A DNA stretch of 64,000 nt, from the NCBI RefSeq assembly GCF_016801025.1, contig NZ_CP068983.1, forward strand, positions 2,101,888 through 2,165,887, written 5' to 3'. The stretch comes from Paradevosia shaoguanensis (GTDB taxonomy: Bacteria > Pseudomonadota > Alphaproteobacteria > Rhizobiales > Devosiaceae). A model generated the notes under the pieces. That model worked only from the letters and a program-made list of their open reading frames with translations. It had not been told where the DNA came from and made no database searches. Shown piece by piece: positions 52,719-61,504 of the stretch. Made by a program: the position numbers and the translations under genes. Positions within the stretch are counted from its first letter, which is position 1, and each line of letters starts with the position of its first letter.

Positions 52719-53270
52719 ATGGTTGGGGGCAAAGCGGACGACAAGAACCGCCTGCTGCTGGGCCGCATCGGTGCGGCCCACGGCATCAAGGGCGAAGTGC
52801 GCATAACCCCCTTTACCGGCGAGCCGCTGGCCATTGCCAGCTACGGCCCGCTGGATACCGACAAGCCGGGCGTGCGGATCGAGATCGCATCCGCCCGCTC
52901 ATCGGGCAACGTCGTCATCGCCCGCATCAAGGGTGTATCGGACCGCAACGAGGCGGAAAAGCTCAACGGGGTCGATCTCTATGTCGACCGCGCGCGCCTG
53001 CCCGAAACCGACGACGAGGACGATTTCTACCATGCCGACCTTATCGGGCTCGAAGCCCGGCTCACCGACGGGCGCGTGCTCGGCGAAGTGATTTCGGTGC
53101 CCAATTTCGGGGCCAGCGACCTCATCGAAGTGCGTGACGGGCGGAGCGGGGACACGTTCCTCTTCCCGTTCACGCGCCAGGTCGTGCCGGAGGTGCGGAT
53201 CGCGGACGGCTATCTCGTCATCGAGCCGCCGGTCGAGACCGGGCCGGGCGAGGCCGAGGAGCCCAATTGA
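52719..53270 (+). CDS. rimM: Ribosome maturation factor RimM
   Basis: 183 residues. The N-terminal RimM domain begins [18 protein letters not shown]; the C-terminal PRC-barrel has [11 protein letters not shown] and [11 protein letters not shown]. It assists 30S head assembly around S19. Its stop overlaps the trmD TTG start. Confidence 0.95.
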   Translation: MVGGKADDKNRLLLGRIGAAHGIKGEVRITPFTGEPLAIASYGPLDTDKPGVRIEIASARSSGNVVIARIKGVSDRNEAEKLNGVDLYVDRARLPETDDEDDFYHADLIGLEARLTDGRVLGEVISVPNFGASDLIEVRDGRSGDTFLFPFTRQVVPEVRIADGYLVIEPPVETGPGEAEEPN

Positions 53271-53950
53271 GCTTTGCTGCCGATGTCATCACGCTGTTTC
53301 CGGACCTGTTTCCGGGCCCGCTAGGGGCCTCGGTGCTGGGGCGCGGCATGGCCGATGGCCTGTGGTCGCTCAAGGCCACGCAATTGCGCAGTTTCGCGCA
53401 TGACCGGCATCACACCGTGGACGATACGCCGTCCGGCGGCGGGGCGGGCATGGTGCTCAAGCCAGACATTCTGGCTGCTGCCATCGATGTGATTGCGCCC
53501 GAGGGCGATCCGCGACCTAAGATACTCATGAGCCCGCGTGGGAAGCCGCTGACGCAGGTGCGCGCCAGGGAACTGGCGCTGGGGCCGGGGGCGGTGATCG
53601 TCTGCGGGCGGTTCGAGGGCGTCGACCAACGGGTGATCGAGGCGCGTCAGCTCGAAGAGATTTCGATAGGCGATTATGTGCTCGCCGGTGGGGAAGTGGC
53701 GGCCATGGTGCTGCTCGAGGCCGTGGTGCGGCTGATCCCGGGCGTGCTCGGCGGAGCCGACAGCCATGCCGATGAGAGTTTCGAGAACGGGCTGCTGGAG
53801 TATCCGCAATATACGCGGCCGCAGGTCTTCGAGGGGCGCGAGATCCCGGCGGTGCTCACGTCGGGGGATCACGGCAAGATCGCCAAGTGGCGCCGGGAGC
53901 GGAGCGTGGAGTTGACCAAGGCGCGGCGGCCGGATCTGCTGGAGGAGTAA
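53267..53950 (+). CDS. trmD: tRNA (guanine-N1)-methyltransferase TrmD
   Basis: 227 residues from a TTG overlapping rimM. SPOUT-fold motifs are [25 protein letters not shown] and [11 protein letters not shown] (knot). It methylates G37 of tRNAs to prevent frameshifts. A strong terminator follows, so rplS is not in the same transcript. Confidence 0.97.
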   Translation: MSFAADVITLFPDLFPGPLGASVLGRGMADGLWSLKATQLRSFAHDRHHTVDDTPSGGGAGMVLKPDILAAAIDVIAPEGDPRPKILMSPRGKPLTQVRARELALGPGAVIVCGRFEGVDQRVIEARQLEEISIGDYVLAGGEVAAMVLLEAVVRLIPGVLGGADSHADESFENGLLEYPQYTRPQVFEGREIPAVLTSGDHGKIAKWRRERSVELTKARRPDLLEE

Positions 53951-53976
53951 TTCCTCGCGCCGGTTCAGGATACGGG

Positions 53977-54010
53977 AAGGGCAGCGGCCGGGTGGTCGCT
54001 GCCCTTTGCG
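53977..54010 (+). terminator. Intrinsic terminator after trmD
   Basis: Stem AAGGGCAGCG/CGCTGCCCTT with a 10-base loop, followed by TGCGTTT. It sits between the convergent trmD and SCO genes and may act in both directions. Confidence 0.75.
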
Positions 54011-54012
54011 TT

Positions 54013-54615
54013 TCAGCCCTTGGCGAGGAGCTTTTTCAGCTTCTCGATCGCGACCGTGGAAGACTCCTGGTAGGCGATGGTGCCTTCGAACTCGCCCTTG
54101 GAGTTGAGCAGGAACACCGAGGCGGTGTGGTCCATGGTGTATTCGCCATCGACGCCGGGGACCTTCTTGGAATAGACGCGCCAGGCCGAGAGGATCTTGG
54201 CGATTTCCTCGGGCGTGCCGGTGATGCCGGTGACGCGGTCGGTGACCGAGGCCACGTAGTCCTTGATGACCTCGGGCGTGTCGCGCTCGGGATCGACGGT
54301 GACGAAATAGCCCTTGAGCGGCTGGCCCTCGTCGCCGAGCTGGGCGAACCAGGCGGCCATGTCCGAGAGCGTGGTCGGGCAGACGTCGGGGCAGTGGGTA
54401 TAGCCGAAGAACAGCATCGAGGGCGCGCCCTTGAAGCTGGCTTCGGTCACCGGGCCGCCATTGCCATCCACCAGGCTATAGGTGCCGGCGCCGAACGTGC
54501 CGGCCTGGCCGGTGCCGGGCACCTTGACCAGGAAATAGGCCGCGGTGGCGATGAGCGCGAGGGCGACCACGGCCGCCCAGAGCCCGATGCGGACAGTGCG
54601 CAAGGTCATTCCCAT
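54013..54615 (-). CDS. SCO1/SenC family copper chaperone
   Basis: 200 residues. A membrane anchor (about 8-28) holds a thioredoxin-like domain with the copper-binding GYTHCPDVCPTTL (CxxxC) and the third ligand histidine in MDHTASVFLL. SCO proteins build the CuA site of cytochrome oxidase. It follows the YcnI-PCuAC fusion gene by 8 bp, so both probably deliver copper in the same pathway. Confidence 0.93.
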   Translation of the reverse strand: MGMTLRTVRIGLWAAVVALALIATAAYFLVKVPGTGQAGTFGAGTYSLVDGNGGPVTEASFKGAPSMLFFGYTHCPDVCPTTLSDMAAWFAQLGDEGQPLKGYFVTVDPERDTPEVIKDYVASVTDRVTGITGTPEEIAKILSAWRVYSKKVPGVDGEYTMDHTASVFLLNSKGEFEGTIAYQESSTVAIEKLKKLLAKG

Positions 54616-54623
54616 TTCGACTC

Positions 54624-55610
54624 CTACATCTTCATATGGTCGTGGGCCGGCGCGTCAGCGCTGGCGGCCATGACTGGGAGCTTGATTTCGACCGGGCCCG
54701 CCTTCTCGAAGGTCAGGGTGACCGGCACTTCGTCGCCTTCCTTGAAGGCGCCGTTGAGCTTCATGAACATCAGGTGCAGGCCGCCCGGAGACAACGCGAC
54801 CGATTGCCCCGCCGGAATTTCGACACCATCGGGAAGCTCACGCATCTTCATGACGTCGCCTTCCATCTTCATCTCGTGCACCTGGACCGAGCCGGCGGCA
54901 GGCGAACTGGCGGAGACGAGGCGGTCTGCCTCGCTACCCTTGTTGGTGATGGTCACGTAGCCGCCGCCGACCGGTTGGTTGGGCAGCGTGGCGCGGGCGA
55001 AGGGTTCGGTGAGCTCGAGATTGCCCACGGTCACGGGCGCGGACATGTCCATGCCGCCCATATTCATGTGGTCGTGTTCGCCGCCAGCAGCCGCCGGGGT
55101 GACGGTGACGGTGGGGGCGGGATGTTCAAGGGTATGCGGGTTCTGGCCGGGACCTGCGATCTCGTTCCAGGTCACCTCGGTGGCGCCGCACTTCTGGGTG
55201 GTGATGAAGAGGGCGGGGGTCTCGGCGTCAAAGCCCTGGAACTGGCCCTGGACGGTGAATTCGTCGAACTGGTCATCGGGCAATGAACCACCGCTCCAGG
55301 TGATTTCGAGAGCGCCCGAGGTCACAGGGGTGCCGTGATTGTCGTAAGCCCTGGAATAGTCGCCCTTGGTGATGGCGATCTGCCAGCCGGCCTTGGCCAT
55401 GGGCTTGGCGTTGACGAAGCCCTCGGGGAGCTTGATCGAGACCGTATCGGTGGCCGCCCCGTCACAGCCATGCGGGATGGTGACGACGGCCTTGACGGTC
55501 GCGTTGTTGGCCGCAGTCGCGGGCGAAATGCCGGCATGGGCAAAGGCCGAACCGACCGTGGAAAGCACGAGGGCTGCGCCAGCGAGGGCGCCAAAGGAAA
55601 GCTTATGCAT
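54624..55610 (-). CDS. Fusion of DUF1775 (YcnI) and PCuAC copper-binding domains
   Basis: 328 residues. The signal peptide ends at SAFA, leaving H25 as the first mature residue (HAGISPATA), as in YcnI copper-binding proteins. The DUF1775 domain spans about 25-165, a His/Met-rich linker (EHDHMNMGGMDM) follows, and the PCuAC domain covers about 195-320 with its copper set HEMKM...LHLMFM. The tail ends in AHDHMKM. It should bind periplasmic copper and pass it to SCO or the oxidase. The two domains are usually separate proteins. Confidence 0.9.
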   Translation of the reverse strand: MHKLSFGALAGAALVLSTVGSAFAHAGISPATAANNATVKAVVTIPHGCDGAATDTVSIKLPEGFVNAKPMAKAGWQIAITKGDYSRAYDNHGTPVTSGALEITWSGGSLPDDQFDEFTVQGQFQGFDAETPALFITTQKCGATEVTWNEIAGPGQNPHTLEHPAPTVTVTPAAAGGEHDHMNMGGMDMSAPVTVGNLELTEPFARATLPNQPVGGGYVTITNKGSEADRLVSASSPAAGSVQVHEMKMEGDVMKMRELPDGVEIPAGQSVALSPGGLHLMFMKLNGAFKEGDEVPVTLTFEKAGPVEIKLPVMAASADAPAHDHMKM

Positions 55611-55655
55611 CTTGATACCTGAATCTGGATTGGAAAGGGAAAGACCAAAACGGAT

Positions 55656-56027
55656 TCAGACGAGAGGCGGGCCTCGCGCACTTGGGGCGAGGCGGTAGGT
55701 CTCGTGGGCGAAGGCCTGCTCGACCGGCGCGTAGTAGATGCGTGCGACAGCCAGGAAGGCCGGTTCGGCACAGGTCGGGGCAGGGGGGATGGCGAGATCG
55801 AAGCCGATGCGGCAGGCATGGCAGGGGACATGGTCGCCCTGGTCGCCATTGGCGTCCTGCGCGCAGAGGATCGGCACGGTGCCGTCGGCCATGACGTAGG
55901 GCTCGAGGTCCGGCGTATAGGCGATGGCGACGCCGGTGCCGTGCGAGAAATTGAGGCAGATGAGGGCGAGCACCAACACGGCGCGCAGCACATCCCTGGC
56001 CAGCAATTTCCGTTCGCTGAGGCGCAA
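55656..56027 (-). CDS. DUF2946-like small Cys-rich exported protein
   Basis: 123 residues. A hydrophobic segment at about 13-33 (VLRAVLVLALICLNFSHG) is a signal peptide or anchor. The remainder has CAQDANGDQGDHVPCHACR, a cysteine-histidine cluster that could bind copper, as in DUF2946 proteins found beside copper genes. It lies 45 bp upstream of the YcnI-PCuAC gene on the same strand. The family assignment is tentative. Confidence 0.6.
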   Translation of the reverse strand: MRLSERKLLARDVLRAVLVLALICLNFSHGTGVAIAYTPDLEPYVMADGTVPILCAQDANGDQGDHVPCHACRIGFDLAIPPAPTCAEPAFLAVARIYYAPVEQAFAHETYRLAPSARGPPLV

Positions 56028-56195
56028 AACCGTCTCCTGTCGACGGCGGCTGTTTAGCTCAACTCCGCTGCGCTGTCATGCGGCAAAATACCCGCAGGGG
56101 CCGTTGAAATGATCGAGGGGACCTGACATGACTGATGGGCGAGTGGGTCGCCAATGGCGGGAAGTTTCGGGCATAGCCCGCAGGGAGCAGCAAGC

Positions 56196-56783
56196 ATGCG
56201 TGCGCTTTTGGTTTTTCTCGTTGCCGTCCTTACGCCTTCGGTGGCGCTGGCCCATACCGGGCATGGCGACGCATCGGGCCTGGTCCACGGCTTCATGCAT
56301 CCGATCGGCGGGCTCGATCACATTCTCGCCATGGTGGCCGTGGGCGTCTTCGCCTTCGTGCTCGGCGGGCGGGCGCTCTGGATGGTGCCGCTGGCCTTTG
56401 TCGGCATGATGGTCGTCGGTTTCGGGCTGGGCGCGACGGGTGTCGAGCTGCCGTTTGTCGAGCTGGGCATCGCGCTTTCGAGCATCGTTATCGGTGGAGC
56501 TGCGGCGTTCGGGCGGCCGATGCCGGTGGCCGGCGCGATGGCGCTGGTGGGGGTCTTTGCCGTATTCCATGGCCATGCGCACGGGGCCGAGATGCCGGCG
56601 GACGCCAGCGGGATCGAATATGCGCTCGGCTTCGTCGTGGCGACGGCTTTGCTGCATGCAGCCGGCATCGGCGCGGCGATGGGTGGCGCACGGCTGGCAG
56701 GCCGATTTGGCAAGGGGCTGGCGCAGGTTGCAGGGGCGGTCTTCGCAGCGGGCGGACTGGGCGTTCTGGCCGGCTGGCTCTGA
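56196..56783 (+). CDS. HupE/UreJ family membrane protein
   Basis: 195 residues from the ATG behind AGGGAG. A signal peptide (MRALLVFLVAVLTPSVALA) leads to HTGHGDASGLVHGFMHPIGG, LDHILAMVAVG and six hydrophobic helices, with FHGHAHG in the middle. The family imports nickel or cobalt in hydrogenase and urease loci; with copper genes next door and no such enzymes in view, the metal here is uncertain. It is divergent from the copper group. Confidence 0.87.
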   Translation: MRALLVFLVAVLTPSVALAHTGHGDASGLVHGFMHPIGGLDHILAMVAVGVFAFVLGGRALWMVPLAFVGMMVVGFGLGATGVELPFVELGIALSSIVIGGAAAFGRPMPVAGAMALVGVFAVFHGHAHGAEMPADASGIEYALGFVVATALLHAAGIGAAMGGARLAGRFGKGLAQVAGAVFAAGGLGVLAGWL

Positions 56784-56930
56784 GCGGGTCGACGACGCCC
56801 GAAAAGCCTAGACTCGCGGCCCGTTCTGCTCTATAGGCCGGCTCACACAAAACCTCCGTGCAACCAAGACCGGGCGATGAGGGGCTAAAAGCCTCGCAAA
56901 AGTCGCTCCTGTGAAAAGATCAGGCGGATC

Positions 56931-57467
56931 ATGACCAACATTATCGAACAGCTCGAAATCGAGCAGGCCGAAGCCCTCGCCGCAAAGCGCTCCATTCCCG
57001 AATTCACCCATGGCGATACCGTCAAGGTGTGGGTGAAGGTTCGCGAAGGCGAAAAGGAACGTCTCCAGGCTTACGAAGGCGTCGTTATCGCCCGTACCGG
57101 CGGCGGCCTCAACGAGAGCTTCACCGTTCGCAAGATTTCCTATGGCGAAGGCGTGGAACGCGTGTTCCCGGTGCTCTCGCCCAATATCGACCGCATCGAA
57201 GTTCTGAAGCGCGGTAAGGTCCGTCGCGCCAAGCTCTACTACCTGCGCGATCGTCGCGGTAAGTCGGCTCGTATCTTCGAATCGACCAACGCCCGTACCA
57301 AGAAGATCCAGGACGACGAGCGCAGCGCCGCCCAGGCCGCCAAGGAAGCGCGCGAGGCCGAGAAGGTCGCCGCTGCCCAGGCCCTGGCTGCTGAAGTCGC
57401 CGCCAAGGAAGCTGCCGAAGCCGCTGCTGCCGCCGAGGCCGCCGCTGCCGAGAACAAGAGCGAATAA
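56931..57467 (+). CDS. rplS: 50S ribosomal protein L19
   Basis: 178 residues. The first 115 are the L19 core ([53 protein letters not shown]). About 60 alanine/glutamate-rich residues form an extra C-terminal tail, seen in related alphaproteobacteria. It lies at the 30S-50S interface. Upstream are 145 bp containing its promoter. Confidence 0.96.
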   Translation: MTNIIEQLEIEQAEALAAKRSIPEFTHGDTVKVWVKVREGEKERLQAYEGVVIARTGGGLNESFTVRKISYGEGVERVFPVLSPNIDRIEVLKRGKVRRAKLYYLRDRRGKSARIFESTNARTKKIQDDERSAAQAAKEAREAEKVAAAQALAAEVAAKEAAEAAAAAEAAAAENKSE

Positions 57468-57499
57468 GCTCTCAGCCTTCCAAGGCTCGAAGTTTGAAG

Positions 57500-57527
57500 A
57501 ACCCGGTCGCAAGGCCGGGTTTTTTGT
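57500..57527 (+). terminator. Intrinsic terminator after rplS
   Basis: Stem AACCCGGTC/GGCCGGGTT (one G-T pair) with a GCAA tetraloop, followed by TTTTT. Confidence 0.85.
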
Positions 57528-57557
57528 TGCCTGCCTTCGCCAGAAAAACACATTCTG

Positions 57558-57618
57558 CGATATATCTTGACAGAACGGGCTGACGACCCCATCTTGCGAG
57601 CAATCGTAAGATATATCG
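57558..57618 (+). promoter_or_regulatory. PadR promoter with two GATATATC boxes
   Basis: CGATATATCTT (57558-57568) and its exact reverse complement AAGATATATCG (57608-57618) each hold the palindrome GATATATC, 51 bp apart (about five helical turns). TTGACA (57567-57572) overlaps the first box and is a consensus -35. The second box lies 12 bp before the PadR ATG. This is the layout of an autorepressed promoter with cooperative or looped binding. Confidence 0.65.
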
Positions 57619-57629
57619 GAGATAGCAAT

Positions 57630-58295
57630 ATGCATAACCATCATCATCGTGATCCGCGTCATGGCGGCCCATGGGCGCGCTTCGAGGCCATGGGTCGACG
57701 CGGCTTTGGCGGCGGCAAGTTCGGGCCCGGCGGCTTCGGCGGCGATTTCGGCGGGGATTGGGGCCGGTTCGGCGACAATTTCCGCATCGGCCGCATGCTC
57801 GCCTCGGGCGACCTGCGTCTCGTCGCGCTCTTCCTCATCGAGGAGCAGCCGCGCCACGGCTACGATCTCATCAAGGCCATCGAGGAAAAGTCGGGCGGCC
57901 TCTATTCGCCCAGCCCCGGCGTCATCTACCCGGCGCTGACCTATCTCGAGGAAGCCGGTTACGTGACCTCTTCGGTCGAGGGCAACAAGAAGGCCTATAC
58001 GATCACCGAGGACGGCCGTACCTATCTCGGCGAGAACCGCGAGGCTGTCGCCTCGACCCTCGATTTCCTCGCCAAAGCCGGCCAGCGTGCCAAGGAAATG
58101 CGCGAGCATTTCGAAGCCCGCGGCGGTCGCGACCGTGACATTCCGGGCGTGCTGCCCGAGGTCAACGAAGCCCGCAAGGAACTCAAATCCGCCATCGCCC
58201 GCGCCGTACGCGGCGGCGAAGAGCAGCAGCGTCGGCTCGCCGATATCCTGCGCAAGGCGGCCGAGGAGATCGGCAAGGACGACGTGGATCTCTAG
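57630..58295 (+). CDS. PadR-family regulator with His/Gly-rich N-terminus (YqjI-like)
   Basis: 221 residues. The first 55 are rich in histidine and glycine (MHNHHHRDPRHGG; GGGKFGPGGFGGDFGG), followed by the PadR winged helix (HGYDLIKAIEEKSGGLYSPS; VIYPALTYLEEAGYV) and a C-terminal helical dimerisation arm. E. coli YqjI, a nickel- and iron-responsive PadR protein, has the same kind of metal-binding N-terminus. I infer metal-responsive autorepression. No target other than its own promoter is evident. Confidence 0.88.
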   Translation: MHNHHHRDPRHGGPWARFEAMGRRGFGGGKFGPGGFGGDFGGDWGRFGDNFRIGRMLASGDLRLVALFLIEEQPRHGYDLIKAIEEKSGGLYSPSPGVIYPALTYLEEAGYVTSSVEGNKKAYTITEDGRTYLGENREAVASTLDFLAKAGQRAKEMREHFEARGGRDRDIPGVLPEVNEARKELKSAIARAVRGGEEQQRRLADILRKAAEEIGKDDVDL

Positions 58296-58336
58296 GGGCA
58301 GATTTGCCTAGCCACTGAACTTCCCCCACCACCGAA

Positions 58337-58420
58337 CTTCCTCGGCCGCAGGGCCGGGGCCCATGGATGGCTCCACTCGAGTGGAGTGGTGCAACAGGCC
58401 CCGGATCAAGTCCGGGGAAG
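58337..58420 (-). repeat. 84-bp triple-palindrome repeat, core copy F (inverted)
   Basis: On the minus strand it reads like the other copies: hairpin CCCCGGA-CTTGA-TCCGGGG, centre CTCCACTCGAGTGGAG, right hairpin with one change (ends CCGAGGAAG). It lies in the 305-bp gap after the PadR gene. Confidence 0.85.
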
Positions 58421-58478
58421 TGCAGTGTGGGTGGCGAGTGACGAGTGGCGGGACGCGTCCGCTAGCATGATCGCAGAT

Positions 58479-58511
58479 GAAGGGTCCGGCTTGCCGGGCC
58501 CTTCGCTTTTT
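58479..58511 (+). terminator. Intrinsic terminator upstream of the FAD oxidase gene
   Basis: An 11-bp stem GAAGGGTCCGG/CCGGGCCCTTC (one G-T pair) with loop CTTG, then GCTTTTT. It probably ends PadR transcripts that run through repeat copy F. Confidence 0.75.
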
Positions 58512-58553
58512 GACTGCTCGGGCAATCAACTCCATTGGCCTTGCCTATCCAAT

Positions 58554-58577
58554 TGGTGCTAGACCACCGGTCTGACC
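58554..58577. promoter_or_regulatory. GntR-type operator-like repeats before the FAD oxidase gene
   Basis: TGGTGCTAGACCA (58554-58566) and GGTCTGACC (58569-58577) are adjacent TGGT...ACCA / GGT...ACC dyads, the type bound by FadR-group GntR regulators that control lactate and glycolate oxidases. They end 23 bp before the GTG start. No GntR gene is in the window, so this is only a candidate. Confidence 0.35.
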
Positions 58578-58600
58578 GTTGAGGGGTTAGGATTTAGGCC

Positions 58601-61504
58601 GTGAACGTCGTTACCCGTATCGAATCTGACAAGCAGCAAGCCGCGCGCCGCATGGTGGGGCGCCTCGAAACGCTCATCGACCGCAAGCGGCTGATGATCG
58701 ATCCGCTCTACACCTATGCCTATTCGGGTGACGCCAGTTCCTACCGCCTCGTGCCGGCGCTGGTGGTGATTATCAACACCGAAGAGGAAGTGCAGGCGGT
58801 GCTGCAGGCAGCGCGGGCGGAAGGGCTGTCGGTGACGTTCCGCGCGGCGGGCACCTCGCTTTCCGGGCAGGCGGTGACGGACAATGTGCTGGCCGTGCTC
58901 GGCGACGGCTGGCGTAAGATGCGCATCCATGAGGGCGCCGACCAGATCACGCTGGGGCCGGCGATCATCGTCGCCAATGCCAACAAGGCGCTAAAGCCTT
59001 TCGACCGCAAGATCGGGCCTGATCCGGCCAGCCAGGCCACCTGCAAGATCGGCGGCGTGGTCAACAACAATTCCTCGGGCATGTGCTGCGGCGTTGCCCA
59101 GAACACCTACCACACCATGGCGCGCCTGCGCGTGATGCTGACCGACGGCACCGTGCTCGACTCCGGCGATCAGGCGAGCCGCGAGGCTTTCCGCCAGCAG
59201 CGCCCGGATATCCTGAGCGCGCTCCACGACCTCCATCACGAAGTGACGGCCGACGAGGAACTGGTGGCGCTGATCCGGCGGAAATACCGGATCAAGAATA
59301 CGGTCGGCTATTCGCTCAATGCGCTGATCGACTATCACGATCCGATCGATATCCTCATTCACCTGATCGTCGGTTCGGAAGGCACGCTCGGTTTCGTTTC
59401 GGAAGTCACCTACAACACCGTGCCCGAGCATCGGTTCAAGTCGACCGCGCTCGTTCCCTTCCCCGATCCCTATTCGTGCGCGCGCGCCATCACCAAGCTT
59501 TCCAATGGCGGCGTGCATGTGACGACGGGCGTGACGGCGGCCGAATATATCGAGCGGCGCGCGCTGCAGACGGTGATCCATCTGCCGGCCATGGCGCCGC
59601 TCGTGCCGTACCTCACCGAGGATTCCCCGGCTGTGCTCATCGACGTCACCGCGCCCGATGCGGCGACGCTCGAGGCGGAAGTAGCCGAGGCCGTGGCGAT
59701 TCTCGCCAGCGAAGGCGCCACCAATATCGATTTTTCGACCGATGCCGATAAGTCGGCGGCGCTCTGGGACATCCGCAAGGGCTTCTTCACCTCGGCCGGC
59801 GCGGCGCGCCCCAAGGGCACGGCCATGCTCACCGAGGACGTGGCGGCGCCCATCGACAAGCTTGCCGATTTCGTCATCGACCTGCGCAAGCTCCTCGATG
59901 ACCACGGCTACGAAGACGCGGTGATTTTCGGCCACGCGCTGGCCGGCAATCTCCACTTCCAGATGGCCGACGACTTTTCCAAGCCCGGTTCGGACACCAA
60001 GTTCGACGAGTTCTCGCATGCTCTGTCCGAACTGGTTTCGGTCAAGTATGAGGGTTCGCTCAAGGCCGAGCACGGCACGGGCCGCGCCATTGCCGCCTTT
60101 GTCGAGCGCGAATGGGGGCGCAAGGCCTACCTGCTGATGAGCCGGATCAAGGTGCTGTTCGACCCCGAGCAATTGCTCAATCCGGGGGTGCTCATCAACC
60201 CCGACCCGCTGGTTCACACCAAGAACCTCAAGACCATGCCGCTGGCCGATCCGCTGGTGGACATGTGCATCGAATGCGGCTTCTGCGAGCCGGCCTGCCC
60301 CTCGGCGGGCATGACGCTCTCGCCGCGCCAGCGCATCGCCGTGACGCGCGAACGCGCGCGACTGGCAGCCAGCGGCGAAGATCCGGCGCGGCTCGAAGCG
60401 CTCAACGAGCAGTTCGTCTATCCGGGGCTCGATACCTGCGCGGCCTGTAATCTGTGCTCCTTGCGCTGCCCGGTGGGCATCGAGACCGGCACGATGATTT
60501 TGGGCCAGCGCGCCGAGCGGCGTGGCGGAGCGGCGGACAATATCGCCCATTGGGTGGCCGACCATACCGGGGCGGTCGAGAACTTCATGCGGCTGGGCGT
60601 GGGCGCGCAGTCGCTGGCGCGCAAGGTGGTGGGCGATGGCTTCGTCGACGCGGTTTCCGATGCGGCGCGAAAAATTTCGGGCAATCGTATTCCGCGGGTG
60701 TCCGAGACGCTGCTGCGGGGGCCGGGTGCGCCCAAGGCGGAAAGCGTCGATCTGCGGGACAACCCCAAGGAGACCGGGTTCCCGGTGCCGATCGCCAAGC
60801 AGGACGCCAATACGGTGGTCTATTTCCCGGCCTGCCCATCGCGCATGTTCGGGGCGCCCAAGACCGATCTGGACCTGTTGCCGACGACCGAAGCCATGGT
60901 TGCGCTTTTGAAGCGCGCCGGGTTCAACGTCATCGTTCCCGACGGACTCAACGGCCAGTGCTGTGGCCAGCCGTTCCTCTCCAAGGGTTTTCCCGATGAG
61001 GCGGAGCGGGTAGGCGGCAAGCTCGATGCGGAACTGACCAGGCTCTCCAATGGCGGGGCCTATCAGGTCGTCACCGATGCATCGACCTGCTCCAAGCACA
61101 TGAAGGAGCATGCGCAGGCCAAGGCGCTGGATTCTTCGGAATTCCTGCTGGCCGAGGTGCTGCCGCGGCTCAAGATCACGCGGCCGGTGCCGGTGGTGGC
61201 AGTGCATCACAATTGCTCGGCGCAGCGGCTCAAGGAGCAGTCGGCGACAGAAGCGCTGGCGGCGGCGATGGCGGAGCGGGTGGCGGTGCTGTCCTCGGTC
61301 ACCTGCTGTGGCTATGCGGGCGACAAGGGGCTTTTCATCCCCGAGCTCAATGCCCATGCCACGCGCTTTGCCAAGGACGACATTCCGGACGATTGCAAGA
61401 TCGGCATCTCGACGGTTTCGACCTGCGCCTCAGGCCTTTCCGAGCGGGCCGGCGTGCCGTTCGTATCGGTGGTGAGCCTGCTCGAAGCGGTGAGCCGGCC
61501 CTGA
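58601..61504 (+). CDS. FAD-linked oxidase / D-2-hydroxyacid dehydrogenase with Fe-S and CCG domains (YdiJ-like)
   Basis: 967 residues from a GTG. An FAD-binding PCMH domain (VTFRAAGTSLSGQAVTDN; GSEGTLGFVSEVTY) and FAD-oxidase C-terminal domain are followed by two [4Fe-4S] motifs (CIECGFCEPACPS and CAACNLCSLRCPVG, about 555-640) and two CCG domains (CCGQPF; CCGYAGDKG). This three-part single chain is the YdiJ/D-lactate dehydrogenase type, which passes electrons from D-2-hydroxyacids to the quinone pool. The 399-aa methyltransferase gene overlaps its stop (TGATG). Confidence 0.93.
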   Translation: MNVVTRIESDKQQAARRMVGRLETLIDRKRLMIDPLYTYAYSGDASSYRLVPALVVIINTEEEVQAVLQAARAEGLSVTFRAAGTSLSGQAVTDNVLAVLGDGWRKMRIHEGADQITLGPAIIVANANKALKPFDRKIGPDPASQATCKIGGVVNNNSSGMCCGVAQNTYHTMARLRVMLTDGTVLDSGDQASREAFRQQRPDILSALHDLHHEVTADEELVALIRRKYRIKNTVGYSLNALIDYHDPIDILIHLIVGSEGTLGFVSEVTYNTVPEHRFKSTALVPFPDPYSCARAITKLSNGGVHVTTGVTAAEYIERRALQTVIHLPAMAPLVPYLTEDSPAVLIDVTAPDAATLEAEVAEAVAILASEGATNIDFSTDADKSAALWDIRKGFFTSAGAARPKGTAMLTEDVAAPIDKLADFVIDLRKLLDDHGYEDAVIFGHALAGNLHFQMADDFSKPGSDTKFDEFSHALSELVSVKYEGSLKAEHGTGRAIAAFVEREWGRKAYLLMSRIKVLFDPEQLLNPGVLINPDPLVHTKNLKTMPLADPLVDMCIECGFCEPACPSAGMTLSPRQRIAVTRERARLAASGEDPARLEALNEQFVYPGLDTCAACNLCSLRCPVGIETGTMILGQRAERRGGAADNIAHWVADHTGAVENFMRLGVGAQSLARKVVGDGFVDAVSDAARKISGNRIPRVSETLLRGPGAPKAESVDLRDNPKETGFPVPIAKQDANTVVYFPACPSRMFGAPKTDLDLLPTTEAMVALLKRAGFNVIVPDGLNGQCCGQPFLSKGFPDEAERVGGKLDAELTRLSNGGAYQVVTDASTCSKHMKEHAQAKALDSSEFLLAEVLPRLKITRPVPVVAVHHNCSAQRLKEQSATEALAAAMAERVAVLSSVTCCGYAGDKGLFIPELNAHATRFAKDDIPDDCKIGISTVSTCASGLSERAGVPFVSVVSLLEAVSRP

